Below are positions 49,870-57,662 of a stretch of 64,000 nucleotides of DNA, piece by piece. Every line of letters begins with the position of its first letter. Position 1 is the first letter of the stretch. The DNA comes from CAJCIY01 sp964245825 (GTDB lineage: Bacteria > Actinomycetota > Actinomycetes > Mycobacteriales > CAJCIY01). The translations under genes were made by a program, and so were the position numbers. The stretch covers positions 114,583-178,582 of the forward strand of contig CAXTNT010000007.1 of NCBI GenBank assembly GCA_964245825.1, written 5' to 3'. A model generated the notes under the pieces. It was given only the letters and a program-made list of their open reading frames with translations, had not been told where the DNA came from and ran no database searches.

Positions 49870-50943
49870 TCAGAGCTGCTCGGTCTCCTGGAAGGAGGTG
49901 TCTTCGTCGCTGAAGGTCACGCCGCCGGTCGCGAAACTGGCGTCGCCGTACTCGTCGGCGTAGTCGGGGCTGTAGCTGCCAGCCGCCTGGCCGGGGTCGA
50001 ACCCGGGCGGGCTGTCCTTGAGCGCCAGGCCCATCTGCGCCAGCTTCAGCTTGACCTCGTCGATCGACTTGGAGCCGAAGTTGCGGATGTCGAGCAGGTC
50101 GGCCTCGCTGCGGCCGACCAGCTCGCCCACCAGGTGGATGCCTTCGCGCTTGAGGCAGTTGTACGAGCGGACCGTCAGGTCCATCTCCTCGATCGGCAGC
50201 GCCAGGTCGGCGGCGAGCTGCGCGTCGATGGGGGAGGGGCCGATGTCGACGCCCTCGGCCTCGGCGTTGAGCTCGTGCGCGAGCCCGAAGAGGCCGACCA
50301 GGGTCTTGCCGGCCGAGGCCATGGCGTCCCGCGGGGTGATCGACGGCTTGGTCTCGACGTCGACCACGAGCCGGTCGAAGTCGGTGCGCTGCTCGACCCG
50401 GGTCGCCTCGACCTTGTAGGTGACCTTCAGGACCGGCGAGTAGATCGAGTCGACCGGGATGCGGCCGATCTCCTGACCCACCTGCTTGTTCTGCACCGAG
50501 CTCACGTAGCCGCGGCCGCGCTCGACGGTGAACTCGATCTCGAGCTTGCCCTTGCCGTTGAGGGTGGCGATGCGCAGGTCGGGGTTGTGCACCTCGACGC
50601 CGGCCGGCGGCGCGATGTCGGCGGCCGTGACCTCACCCGGCCCCTGCTTGCGCAGGTACATCACGGTGGGCTCGTCGTTCTCGCTGGAGACGACGAGCTC
50701 CTTGAGGTTGAGGATCAGGTCGGTCACGTCCTCCTTGACCCCGGGGACGGTGGTGAACTCGTGCAGCACGCCGTCGATGCGGATGCTGGTCACGGCCGCG
50801 CCGGGGATGCTCGACAGGAGCGTCCGGCGGAGCGAGTTGCCGAGGGTGTAGCCGAAGCCGGGCTCGAGCGGCTCGATGACGAACCGGGAACGGTGACCGT
50901 CGACGGTCTCCTCGGCGAGGGTGGGGCGCTGGGCGATGAGCAA
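49870..50943 (-). CDS. rpoA: RNA polymerase alpha subunit
   Basis: The alpha subunit that assembles RNA polymerase, 357 residues. N-terminal domain: FVIEPLEPGFGYTLGNSLRR, LLSSIPGAAVTSIRIDG. C-terminal promoter/activator-contact domain: RSYNCLKREGIHLVGELVGR and DIRNFGSKSIDEVKLKL. A 40-residue tail follows. Located after rpsD in the usual infA-to-rplQ transcription unit. Confidence 0.98.
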   Translation of the reverse strand: MLIAQRPTLAEETVDGHRSRFVIEPLEPGFGYTLGNSLRRTLLSSIPGAAVTSIRIDGVLHEFTTVPGVKEDVTDLILNLKELVVSSENDEPTVMYLRKQGPGEVTAADIAPPAGVEVHNPDLRIATLNGKGKLEIEFTVERGRGYVSSVQNKQVGQEIGRIPVDSIYSPVLKVTYKVEATRVEQRTDFDRLVVDVETKPSITPRDAMASAGKTLVGLFGLAHELNAEAEGVDIGPSPIDAQLAADLALPIEEMDLTVRSYNCLKREGIHLVGELVGRSEADLLDIRNFGSKSIDEVKLKLAQMGLALKDSPPGFDPGQAAGSYSPDYADEYGDASFATGGVTFSDEDTSFQETEQL

Positions 50944-51018
50944 GGTGGTGCCTCTCGATGTCGTGGGCGACCGCTATTTGACGCCCTGACGGGGATGCGC
51001 CTGTCGGCGCGCGTGCTG

Positions 51019-51645
51019 TTACTTGGAGTAGAACTCGACGATCAGCTGCTCGGAGACCAGCGTGTCGATGGCCCCGCGCTCCGGCAGCGAGTGGACCAGC
51101 GCGCGCATCTGCGTCGGCAGGACCTCGATCCAGGCCGGGCTGGTGCGGTCGCCGTGCAGCTCACGGGCGATCACGAACGGCGTGAGCTCCCGCGACTTGG
51201 CCCGGATCTCGACGATGTCGTGCTCGCTGACCCGGTACGACGGGATGTCGACCTTCTTGCCGTTGACGGTCACGTGGCCGTGCCGGACGGCCTGCCGCGC
51301 GGCGTCCCGGCTCTGCGCGAACTGGGCCCGGTAGACGACGTTGTCGAGGCGCGACTCGAGGATGCGCAGCATGTTCTCGCCGGTCTTGCCGGCCTGTCGG
51401 TTGGCCTCGTCGTAGTAGCCGCGGAACTGCTTCTCGAGCACGCCGTAGATGCGGGCGGCCTTCTGCTTCTCGCGCAGCTGCATGAGGTACTCGGAGTCCT
51501 TGCTGCGGCCTCGACCGTGCTCACCCGGCGGGTAGGGCCGGATCTCGATCGGGCACTTGGACGACGAGCACTTGCTGCCCTTGAGGAACAGCTTGGTCTT
51601 CTCCCGGCGGCACCGCTTGCAGTCCGCCCCGGTGTAACGAGCCAT
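51019..51645 (-). CDS. rpsD: 30S ribosomal protein S4
   Basis: Ribosomal protein uS4, 208 residues, a primary binder of 16S rRNA. The zinc-binding form: CKRCRREKTKLFLKG and CSSSKCPIE hold four Cys. The S4 RNA-binding domain is seen as LESRLDNVVYRAQFA and VTVNGKKVDIPSYRV. ATG 51645, 30 nt after rpsK. Confidence 0.98.
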   Translation of the reverse strand: MARYTGADCKRCRREKTKLFLKGSKCSSSKCPIEIRPYPPGEHGRGRSKDSEYLMQLREKQKAARIYGVLEKQFRGYYDEANRQAGKTGENMLRILESRLDNVVYRAQFAQSRDAARQAVRHGHVTVNGKKVDIPSYRVSEHDIVEIRAKSRELTPFVIARELHGDRTSPAWIEVLPTQMRALVHSLPERGAIDTLVSEQLIVEFYSK

Positions 51646-51675
51646 GAGTCAGGTCTTCCTTCGGTACGGGGGCGG

Positions 51676-52077
51676 TCAGACGCGCCGGCGCTTGGACGGG
51701 CGGCATCCGTTGTGTGGGCTGGGGGTGACGTCGCTGATGGTGCCGACCTCGAGGCCGGCGGCCGACAGCGAGCGGATCGCCGTCTCGCGGCCCGAACCCG
51801 GGCCCTTCACGAAGACGTCGACCTTGCGCATGCCGTGCTCCTGCGCCTTGCGGGCGGCGCTCTCGGCGGCCATCTGCGCGGCGAAGGGGGTCGACTTGCG
51901 CGAGCCCTTGAAGCCGACATGGCCCGCCGAGGCCCAGCTGATCACGGCACCGGTCGGGTCGGTGATCGACACGATCGTGTTGTTGAAGGTCGACTTGATG
52001 TGCGCGTGCCCGTGCGCGATGTTCTTCTTCTCGCGGCGACGGACCTTCTTCACGCCGGTACGGGTCTTCGGAGGCAT
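51676..52077 (-). CDS. rpsK: 30S ribosomal protein S11
   Basis: Ribosomal protein uS11, 133 residues: HGHAHIKSTFNNTIVSITD, GHVGFKGSRKSTPFAAQ and SDVTPSPHNGCRPSKRRRV at the end. ATG 52077 with a GGAG-type site upstream, 40 nt after rpsM. Confidence 0.98.
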   Translation of the reverse strand: MPPKTRTGVKKVRRREKKNIAHGHAHIKSTFNNTIVSITDPTGAVISWASAGHVGFKGSRKSTPFAAQMAAESAARKAQEHGMRKVDVFVKGPGSGRETAIRSLSAAGLEVGTISDVTPSPHNGCRPSKRRRV

Positions 52078-52117
52078 TACCGGACCCCGCTCTCGTGCAC
52101 ATCGGCCTGCGCGATCA

Positions 52118-52498
52118 TCACTTCTTGCCAACCTTCTTCTTGCCGGCCACGGTCTTCTTGGGTCCCTTGCGGGTGCGTGCGTTGGTGTGCGTGCGCTGTC
52201 CGTGCACCGGCAGGCCACGACGGTGGCGGATGCCCTGGTAGCACTGGATCTCGATCTTGCGCCGGATGTCCTGGGCCACCTCACGGCGCAGGTCGCCTTC
52301 GACCTTCAGGTGGGCGTCGATGTAGTCGCGGAGCAGGACGACGTCGTCGTCGGACACGTCCTTGGCGCGGATGTCGGGGCTGACGCCGGTGGCCGCGAGG
52401 ATCTCCCTCGCGCGGGTCCGGCCGACCCCGTAGATGTAGGTGAGCGCGATCTCCATGCGCTTGTCGCGCGGGAGGTCGACGCCGACGAGACGTGCCAT
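52118..52498 (-). CDS. rpsM: 30S ribosomal protein S13
   Basis: Ribosomal protein uS13, 126 residues: ARLVGVDLPRDKRMEIALTY, IYGVGRTRAREILAATG, and the basic tail with GLPVHGQRTHTNARTRKGP. Binds the head of the 30S subunit and contacts tRNAs. Confidence 0.98.
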   Translation of the reverse strand: MARLVGVDLPRDKRMEIALTYIYGVGRTRAREILAATGVSPDIRAKDVSDDDVVLLRDYIDAHLKVEGDLRREVAQDIRRKIEIQCYQGIRHRRGLPVHGQRTHTNARTRKGPKKTVAGKKKVGKK

Positions 52499-52544
52499 CG
52501 GGCGGGCGTCCTTCCTTCGTACGGAGGTCTGGGCCGGCCCCGGC

Positions 52545-52564
52545 CCGTACCCGCCCGGGTACGG
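52545..52564. other. 8-bp hairpin in the rpmJ-rpsM gap
   Basis: CCGTACCC-GCCC-GGGTACGG is a perfect 8-bp stem in the 172-bp gap between rpmJ and rpsM, flanked by further GC blocks that could extend it with a bulge. No T-run follows. It might slow or partly terminate the infA-rpmJ transcript or stabilise processed RNA. Confidence 0.4.
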
Positions 52565-52670
52565 CCCCGGCCTCCGACCGGGGGTGGCCCGCTGCCGGCG
52601 TGCGCGGCGGGTGGGACCTGCTGTGGTGCGGCGCGAGCCGCGGCGCCGGGACGGATGTCCCGGCAGGTGA

Positions 52671-52787
52671 TCAGCCCTGGCGCTGCTTGTGCCGGGGGGT
52701 GGATGAGCAGATGACCATCACGCGACCGTGCCGGCGGATGACGCGGCACTTCTCGCAGATGGGCTTGACGCTCGGCTTGACCTTCAC
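52671..52787 (-). CDS. rpmJ: 50S ribosomal protein L36
   Basis: Ribosomal protein bL36, 38 residues, too short for most ORF listings. It begins with GTG at 52787 and reads KVKPSVKPICEKCRVIRR, then HGRVMVICSSTPRHKQRQG; three Cys plus His33 make the zinc ribbon. It lies between infA and rpsM as in other bacteria. Confidence 0.96.
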   Translation of the reverse strand: MKVKPSVKPICEKCRVIRRHGRVMVICSSTPRHKQRQG

Positions 52788-52812
52788 TGCTTCTCTCTGT
52801 CCTTCTCTGCCG

Positions 52813-53034
52813 TCACTTGTAGCGGTAGACGATGCGACCACGGGTCAGGTCGTACGGGGAGAGCTCCACGACCACCCGGTCACCGGGCAGGATCCGGATG
52901 TAGTGCATCCGCATCTTGCCGGAGATGTGGGCGAGCACCCGGTGGCCGTTGTTCAGCTCCACCCGGAACGTCGCGTTGGGCAGTGGCTCGACGACCGAGC
53001 CTTCGATCTCGATCGCCCCGTCCTTCTTGGCCAT
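52813..53034 (-). CDS. infA: translation initiation factor IF-1
   Basis: IF-1, 73 residues, an S1/OB-fold protein that binds the A site during initiation: AIEIEGSVVEPLPNATFRV, HISGKMRMHYIRILPGD and VVELSPYDLTRGRIVYRYK. ATG 53034 has GGAGG 4 nt upstream. First gene of the infA-rpmJ-rpsM-rpsK-rpsD-rpoA-rplQ unit. Confidence 0.97.
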   Translation of the reverse strand: MAKKDGAIEIEGSVVEPLPNATFRVELNNGHRVLAHISGKMRMHYIRILPGDRVVVELSPYDLTRGRIVYRYK

Positions 53035-53123
53035 GTCCTCCACGTCTCGTCACCCGCCAGAAGCGGGACTCTGTCCATCCGCCGCGAGCGGGCATGCCGC
53101 AGCCGGCCGATGGCCCGTCGGCC

Positions 53124-53152
53124 AGTGTACGTCAGCCGTTGCCGGGCACCAA
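53124..53152 (-). promoter_or_regulatory. probable promoter of infA operon
   Basis: Read leftward: TTGGTG (53152-53147), 17 bp, TACACT (53129-53124). Transcription would start near 53117, giving a leader of about 80 nt. This lies at the left edge of the gene-poor insert, so infA appears to have its own promoter instead of depending on map. Confidence 0.6.
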
Positions 53153-53190
53153 AAGCGCCCGACGGACGGGTTGCCTCAGTCTGATTCTGA

Positions 53191-53262
53191 GCGGGCGAGT
53201 TCGGCTGGGGCTACGTGTGGACGTGGACCGCGATCGACGCCGACTCCCAGCTCGTGCCGCTG
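53191..53262 (+). pseudogene. scrap resembling an IS1-type transposase
   Basis: The frame reads GYVWTWTAIDADSQLVP, which looks like the first catalytic-Asp region (WTWxAIDADxxLVP) of IS1-like DDE transposases. A stop lies just upstream and the similarity ends after about 20 residues, so it can only be a remnant. The match is short and made from memory of the family. Confidence 0.35.
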
Positions 53263-53287
53263 AGCGCCCCGGAGCACACTGGACGGC

Positions 53288-53479
53288 ATGCGCCATCGAG
53301 TTACGGTCACCTGCCGCTCCTGGGGTTGCGGCTACCGGGCGGCCGTGTGGGCGGCGGGGAGGCGCAGCGAACGCCGGGACTACGCCGACAGCTACTCCCA
53401 AGACCTCGCTGAGCACGAGCATCCGAACCACCCGGGAGCATCGGTGCGGGCACGAGGTCCCCGTTCTACCAATGCTTGA
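53288..53479 (+). CDS. small candidate protein with degenerate zinc-ribbon look
   Basis: A possible 63-residue protein beginning at the ATG of the repeated start-site box. RVTVTCRSWGCGYRAAVWAA resembles a half zinc ribbon of small actinobacterial proteins, and DLAEHEHPNHPG gives nearby His residues. It lacks the second Cys pair. It may be a decayed gene brought in with the insert. No homologue can be named. Confidence 0.35.
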   Translation: MRHRVTVTCRSWGCGYRAAVWAAGRRSERRDYADSYSQDLAEHEHPNHPGASVRARGPRSTNA

Positions 53480-53562
53480 CCGGGTTCACGTCCAAGGCTG
53501 ACGCGGCACGCTGACCGCATGGTCCGGGTTCGGACCGAGGACCGAACGCTCTACCTGCGGCT

Positions 53563-53736
53563 GTGATTGCCCGGAGCGTGTTCGCGGTGACCGCCGTCGT
53601 TGGGATCGTCCTCATATTCGCGGATCTGCCGGAGAACCTCTACCTGTGCATAACTGGAGGAGTGGGGTTCTTCGGGTGCGCCGCGGCAATGGCACACGTC
53701 CGGCGCCGCGCCCGCCCCAACGCCGGATTCAACTGA
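53563..53736 (+). CDS. candidate 57-residue two-helix membrane protein
   Basis: GTG 53563 opens 57 codons to TGA at 53736. Two hydrophobic helices, ARSVFAVTAVVGIVLIFADL and LYLCITGGVGFFGCAAAMA, are joined by a short PEN turn and followed by a basic tail HVRRRARPNAG, the pattern of a small hairpin membrane protein with both ends inside. CTACCT lies 6-8 nt upstream, no ribosome site. Function unknown; could be a relic. Confidence 0.45.
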   Translation: MIARSVFAVTAVVGIVLIFADLPENLYLCITGGVGFFGCAAAMAHVRRRARPNAGFN

Positions 53737-53999
53737 CCTCTCCCGCGCGGACTGACGCGCCCGCATCAAGGGCTGAGGGCACACTGGACGGCGTGGCGGG
53801 TCTGTCGTGGGCCGTTGACCGCCTGCCAGCGAGGCTCTGGCGGGCGGGGAATCTGCACCTCGGCGGCCGACTGCACTTTTGCAGGGCCGGTGCGGGGAGG
53901 CGTTCGATTGAGTGGCGCGGCCAGTCGATCATCACCGGGGCCAAAACCAGGGTCTGACCAGCGCTTTCTCAAACTGACCCACTACCAACGGGGGCCGGG

Positions 54000-54800
54000 T
54001 CAGGCGGAGGCGAGCGCGCCGAGCTCGGCGAGCCTCGCGGCGCCCCCGTCGACGGCGGTCAGCACCCACGGCCCGTCGTCGGTGAGGGTGAACGTGTGCT
54101 CGAAGTGCGCGGAGCGGGAGCCGTCCGCGGTGACCACCGTCCACCCGTCGGCGAGCTCTCGGGTGTGGTGCCGGCCGAGGTTCACCATCGGCTCGATCGC
54201 CAGGGCGAGCCCCTTGACCAGCTTCGGGCCGCGCCCGGCGCGGCCGTAGTTGAGCACGTGCGGGTCCTGGTGCATCTCCGAGCCGATGCCGTGGCCGCCG
54301 TACCCCTCGACGATGCCGTACCCGGAGGGACGAACGGACTCCTCGACCGCGTGGCTGATGTCCGAGACGCGGCCACCGAGCCGGGCCGCGGCGATCCCCC
54401 GCCACAGCGACTCCTCGGTGACCGCCAGCAGGTGCTGCGACTCCTCGTCGATCTCGCCCACGCCGACGGTGACGGCCGCGTCGCCGTGCCACCCGTCGAC
54501 GATCGCGCCGTAGTCGATCGACACGATGTCGCCGGCGCGCAGGACGGACGTCGTCTTGGGGATCCCGTGCACGATCTCGTCGTTGACCGAAGCGCAGATC
54601 ACCGCGGGGAACGTGCCGTGGTAGTGCAGGAACGAGCTCACCGCACCGTGCCGGGCCAGCACCTCGCGGCCGACGGCGTCGAGGTCGGCGGTGGTCGCAC
54701 CGGGGACGACGGCGGCGCTCATCGCGGCGAGACCCTCGGCCACCACGAGGCCGGCCACCCGCATCTTCTCGATCTCGTCCGGGGTCTTGATCTGGATCAT
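54000..54800 (-). CDS. map: methionine aminopeptidase type I
   Basis: Removes the N-terminal Met from nascent proteins; 266 residues. The five metal ligands are visible: Asp and Asp in SIDYGAIVDGWHGDAA, His in GYGGHGIGSEMHQDP, Glu in LAIEPMVNLG and Glu in SAHFEHTFTLT. ATG 54800 has GGAGGG upstream. 40 nt after adk. Confidence 0.97.
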   Translation of the reverse strand: MIQIKTPDEIEKMRVAGLVVAEGLAAMSAAVVPGATTADLDAVGREVLARHGAVSSFLHYHGTFPAVICASVNDEIVHGIPKTTSVLRAGDIVSIDYGAIVDGWHGDAAVTVGVGEIDEESQHLLAVTEESLWRGIAAARLGGRVSDISHAVEESVRPSGYGIVEGYGGHGIGSEMHQDPHVLNYGRAGRGPKLVKGLALAIEPMVNLGRHHTRELADGWTVVTADGSRSAHFEHTFTLTDDGPWVLTAVDGGAARLAELGALASA

Positions 54801-54840
54801 GCCGCTCCCTCCTGGTGTCGCTCCACGCTACCGGCGCCGC

Positions 54841-55494
54841 TCAGCCGAAGCGGCGCAGGGCATCGATCGCGCGGTCGGTGACGTCGTCGACCGGACCCGT
54901 CGCGTCCAGCCCGACCAGGATGCCCCGGGTCGCATAGAACGACACCAGCGGCGCTGTCTGCTCGGCGTACACGTCGAGCCGGTGCCGAATCGTCTCCTCG
55001 CGGTCGTCGTCACGCTGGTAGAGCGCGCCGCCGTCCACGTCGCAGACGCCCTCCTTCGCGGGCGGGTCGAAGTCGACGTGCCAGACCCGGTTGCAGGTCC
55101 GGCAGGTACGCCGCCCCGACAGTCGCCGCACGACCTCGTCGTCGTCCACGACGAGCTCCAGCACGACGTCGAGCGGCGCATGACCGCCGAAGTCCAGGAT
55201 CGCGTCGAGCGTCTCGGCCTGCGGCACCGTCCGGGGGAAGCCGTCGAGCAGGAACCCGCGGGCAGCGTCCTCCTCGCCAAGCCGATCGCGGACCATCTCG
55301 ATGGTCACCTCGTCGGGGACGAGGTCGCCGACGTCCATGTACGCCTTGGCGGCGATGCCCAACTCGGTGCCGCGGCTGACGTTGGCCCGGAAGATGTCGC
55401 CCGTCGAGATCTTCGGAACCGTGCGGTGAGCGGCGATGAACTGCGCCTGCGTACCCTTTCCCGCGCCCGGCGGGCCGACCAGAACGAGCCGCAC
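54841..55494 (-). CDS. adk: adenylate kinase
   Basis: Converts AMP and ATP to 2 ADP; 217 residues with a long lid. P-loop GPPGAGKGTQAQF, KISTGDIFRANVSRGT, LDGFPRTVPQAETLD. The lid carries a zinc site in CRTCNRVWH and GVCDVDGG (Cys-Cys-Cys-Asp). GTG 55494 overlaps the secY TAG by one base (TAGTG). Confidence 0.97.
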   Translation of the reverse strand: MRLVLVGPPGAGKGTQAQFIAAHRTVPKISTGDIFRANVSRGTELGIAAKAYMDVGDLVPDEVTIEMVRDRLGEEDAARGFLLDGFPRTVPQAETLDAILDFGGHAPLDVVLELVVDDDEVVRRLSGRRTCRTCNRVWHVDFDPPAKEGVCDVDGGALYQRDDDREETIRHRLDVYAEQTAPLVSFYATRGILVGLDATGPVDDVTDRAIDALRRFG

Positions 55495-56777
55495 TAGCGG
55501 AGGAAGCCCTCGTAGTTGCGCAGCAGCAGTTGGCTCTCGACCTGCTTGACGAACTCCAGGCCCACGCCCACCAGGATCAGCACCGACGTCCCCCCGAAGG
55601 GGAACTGCTGGTTCTTCGTCGCGCCCAGCGCGATGAGCGGCAACGCCGCCACCAGGCCCAGGAAGATCGCACCGGGCAGCGTGATCCGGGAGAGGACATA
55701 GTCGAGGAACTCCGCCGTCGGGCGCCCCGGCCGGATACCGGGGATGAAGCCGCCGTACTTCTTCATGTTGTCGGCCTGCTCGACCGGATTGAACGTGATC
55801 GCCACGTAGAAGTAGGTGAAGAACAGGATCAGCAGGAAGTAGAGGAGCACGTAGAGGGGGTTGTCGCCGCGGAACAGGTATTTCTGGTAGAAGGTCTGGT
55901 AGGTCGGGTTTGTCCACACCTGCGCGAGCAGCGCCGGCAGTTGCAGCAGCGAACTCGCGAAGATCACCGGGATGACGCCCGCCTGGTTGATCTTCAACGG
56001 GATGTAGGTGGAGGACCCGCCGAGCATCCGGCGGCCGACCATGCGCTTGGCGTACTGCACGGGGATCCGGCGGTCCGCCTGCTGCACGAAGATCACGGCG
56101 ACGACGATGGCCAGACCCAGCAGCATCAGCAGGGTGAAGGTGAAGCCGCCGGCGGCCTGCAGGATCCCCGAGCCCTGGCTCGGCAGCCGAGAGGCGATCG
56201 ACGTGAAGATCAGCAGCGACATGCCGTTGCCGATGCCGCGGTTGGTGATCAGCTCACCCAGCCACATGATCACGCAGGTGCCGGCCGTGAGACTGATCAC
56301 CAGCGAGGAGATCACGAACACCGACGAGTCCGGGATGAGCCCATCACAGGTGCCCAGCAGCCGGCCGGTCCGGGCCAGGGCCACGATGCCGGTCGACTGG
56401 AGCACCGCCAGCGCCACCGTGAGGTAGCGCGTGTACTGAGTGAGCTTGGCCTCGCCCGCCTGGCCCTCGTCCTTGAGCTTCTCGAGGCGGGGGATCACCA
56501 CGCCCAGCAGCTGGATGATGATCGAGCTGGTGATGTACGGCATGATCCCGAGCGCGAAGACCGACAGCTGCAGGAGCGCGCCCCCGCTGAACAGGTTCAC
56601 GATCTGGTACGCGGCGTTGTTCTGGACGCCCGAGATACAGGCGTGGACGGCGGTGGTGGACACGCCCGGGCTCTGGATCGTGCTGCCGAGCCGGAAGATC
56701 GCGATCACGAGAAGCGTGAACAGCAGCTTCTTGCGCAGGTCGGGGGTCCGGAAGGCCCGCGAGAAGGCGGTCAGCAC
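55494..56777 (-). CDS. secY: SecY, protein translocase channel
   Basis: The pore subunit of the SecYEG translocon, 427 residues and ten helices. Seen: KKLLFTLLVIAIFRLG, GIMPYITSSIIIQLL, the plug region around GVVIPRLEKL, and the cytosolic loop YAKRMVGRRMLGG, then NPVEQADNMKKYGGFIPGIR. GTG 56777 follows a 233-bp gap from rplO with its own possible promoter. Confidence 0.98.
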   Translation of the reverse strand: MLTAFSRAFRTPDLRKKLLFTLLVIAIFRLGSTIQSPGVSTTAVHACISGVQNNAAYQIVNLFSGGALLQLSVFALGIMPYITSSIIIQLLGVVIPRLEKLKDEGQAGEAKLTQYTRYLTVALAVLQSTGIVALARTGRLLGTCDGLIPDSSVFVISSLVISLTAGTCVIMWLGELITNRGIGNGMSLLIFTSIASRLPSQGSGILQAAGGFTFTLLMLLGLAIVVAVIFVQQADRRIPVQYAKRMVGRRMLGGSSTYIPLKINQAGVIPVIFASSLLQLPALLAQVWTNPTYQTFYQKYLFRGDNPLYVLLYFLLILFFTYFYVAITFNPVEQADNMKKYGGFIPGIRPGRPTAEFLDYVLSRITLPGAIFLGLVAALPLIALGATKNQQFPFGGTSVLILVGVGLEFVKQVESQLLLRNYEGFLR

Positions 56778-56948
56778 TCGGGTCCTCCAGGCGTCGTCCC
56801 GACGGTGGGATCGGCGGTCGGGCGGACCAGGGTCCGCAGGGTCGGCGTCGGCGTCGCCCGGCAGACCGGGCGGTCAACCGCTCGATCGGCAGGTCACCAC
56901 CGGGCAGGAGCCCGGCGGCTTGCGGCACGGTCGAGTTTCCGTCGGGCG

Positions 56949-56957
56949 AATCTAACA
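56949..56957 (-). promoter_or_regulatory. extended -10 promoter candidate for secY-adk-map
   Basis: Read leftward TGTTAGATT contains TGN plus TAGATT, an extended -10 element, about 172 bp before the secY GTG. No clear -35. It would give secY-adk-map a promoter separate from the spc operon. Confidence 0.4.
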
Positions 56958-57010
56958 GGAGCGCCACTCCGACGAGCAGGGACGGACGAGCCGCTCCTGC
57001 CCCGGGGCGA

Positions 57011-57478
57011 TCAGAGCTGGGTGATGGAGCCCCCGGCAGCCGCGATCTTGTCCCGGGCGGTGGTCGAGAACCGGTGTGCGCTCACCTGCAACGCCACGCC
57101 CAGCTCGCCGTCACCGAGCACCTTGACCCGCTCCCCCTTGCGTACCGCACCCTTGGCGACCAGGTCCTCGACACCGACCGCGCCGCCCTGCGGGAAGAGC
57201 GCGCCGAGCTTCTCGAGGTTGACGACCTGGTACTCCACCCGGAAGCGGTTAGTGAAGCCCTTGAGCTTCGGCAGCCGCATGTGCAGCGGCGTCTGGCCGC
57301 CCTCGAAGCTCGCGGACACCTGGTAGCGGGCCTTGGTGCCCTTGGTGCCTCGGCCGGCGGTCTTGCCCTTGGAGCCGCCGCCACGCCCCACCCGGATCTT
57401 GTCCTTCTTGGCACCCGGCGCGGGGCGCAGGTGGTGCACCTTCAGGGCGCCGGCCTTGGGACCTTGCTGCGAGCTCAT
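57011..57478 (-). CDS. rplO: 50S ribosomal protein L15
   Basis: Ribosomal protein uL15, 155 residues: VHHLRPAPGAKKDKIRVGRG, GGSKGKTAGRGTKGTKAR, FEGGQTPLHMRLPKLKGF. ATG 57478 directly abuts the rpmD TAG. Confidence 0.98.
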   Translation of the reverse strand: MSSQQGPKAGALKVHHLRPAPGAKKDKIRVGRGGGSKGKTAGRGTKGTKARYQVSASFEGGQTPLHMRLPKLKGFTNRFRVEYQVVNLEKLGALFPQGGAVGVEDLVAKGAVRKGERVKVLGDGELGVALQVSAHRFSTTARDKIAAAGGSITQL

Positions 57479-57661
57479 CTAGTCCACCTCCTCGACCGTC
57501 ACGAGATGCGTGACGGTGTTGACCATGCCGCGGATCTCGGGGCGGTCCTCCTGCACGACGGTGTCGTGCATGCGCTTGAGCCCGAGCGTGCGGAGCGTCG
57601 CACGCTGGTTGTGCGTGCCGCCGATCCCAGACTTCGTCTGGGTCACCTTGAGGCGCGGCAC
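57479..57661 (-). CDS. rpmD: 50S ribosomal protein L30
   Basis: Ribosomal protein uL30, 60 residues: RLKVTQTKSGIGGTHNQRAT, LRTLGLKRMHDTVVQED, RGMVNTVTHLVTVEEVD. GTG 57661 lies 1 nt after the rpsE stop. Confidence 0.97.
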   Translation of the reverse strand: MPRLKVTQTKSGIGGTHNQRATLRTLGLKRMHDTVVQEDRPEIRGMVNTVTHLVTVEEVD

Positions 57662-57662
57662 G

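Larger units (their letters stand above)
53274..53795 (+). repeat. 17-bp start-site sequence present twice
   Basis: GCACACTGGACGGC followed by ATG (53274-53290) recurs as GCACACTGGACGGC followed by GTG (53779-53795), 505 bp apart. Each resembles a leaderless start (CACACT, 7 nt, start codon). The downstream sequences are unrelated. Confidence 0.6.
53035..53999. other. 0.96-kb gene-poor insert between infA and map
   Basis: In most bacteria map and infA are close neighbours in this operon. Here 965 bp separate them. The stretch is less GC-biased than the flanking genes and holds the infA promoter, a short transposase-like scrap, two copies of a 17-bp start-site sequence and two small candidate ORFs. 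No long conserved gene is seen on either strand. Confidence 0.75.

Noticed and set aside
53793..53957. Possible 54-residue protein after the second start box (GTG 53793)
   Set aside because: No helices, cysteine pairs or conserved look; only the box precedes it. Kept as part of the repeat observation.
49567..57326. Long frames opposite rpoA/rpsD and secY (49567-52383, 55530-57326)
   Set aside because: Same reason: opposite strand of conserved genes, composition dominated by Arg, Asp and Val/Leu-Gly patterns with no domain.
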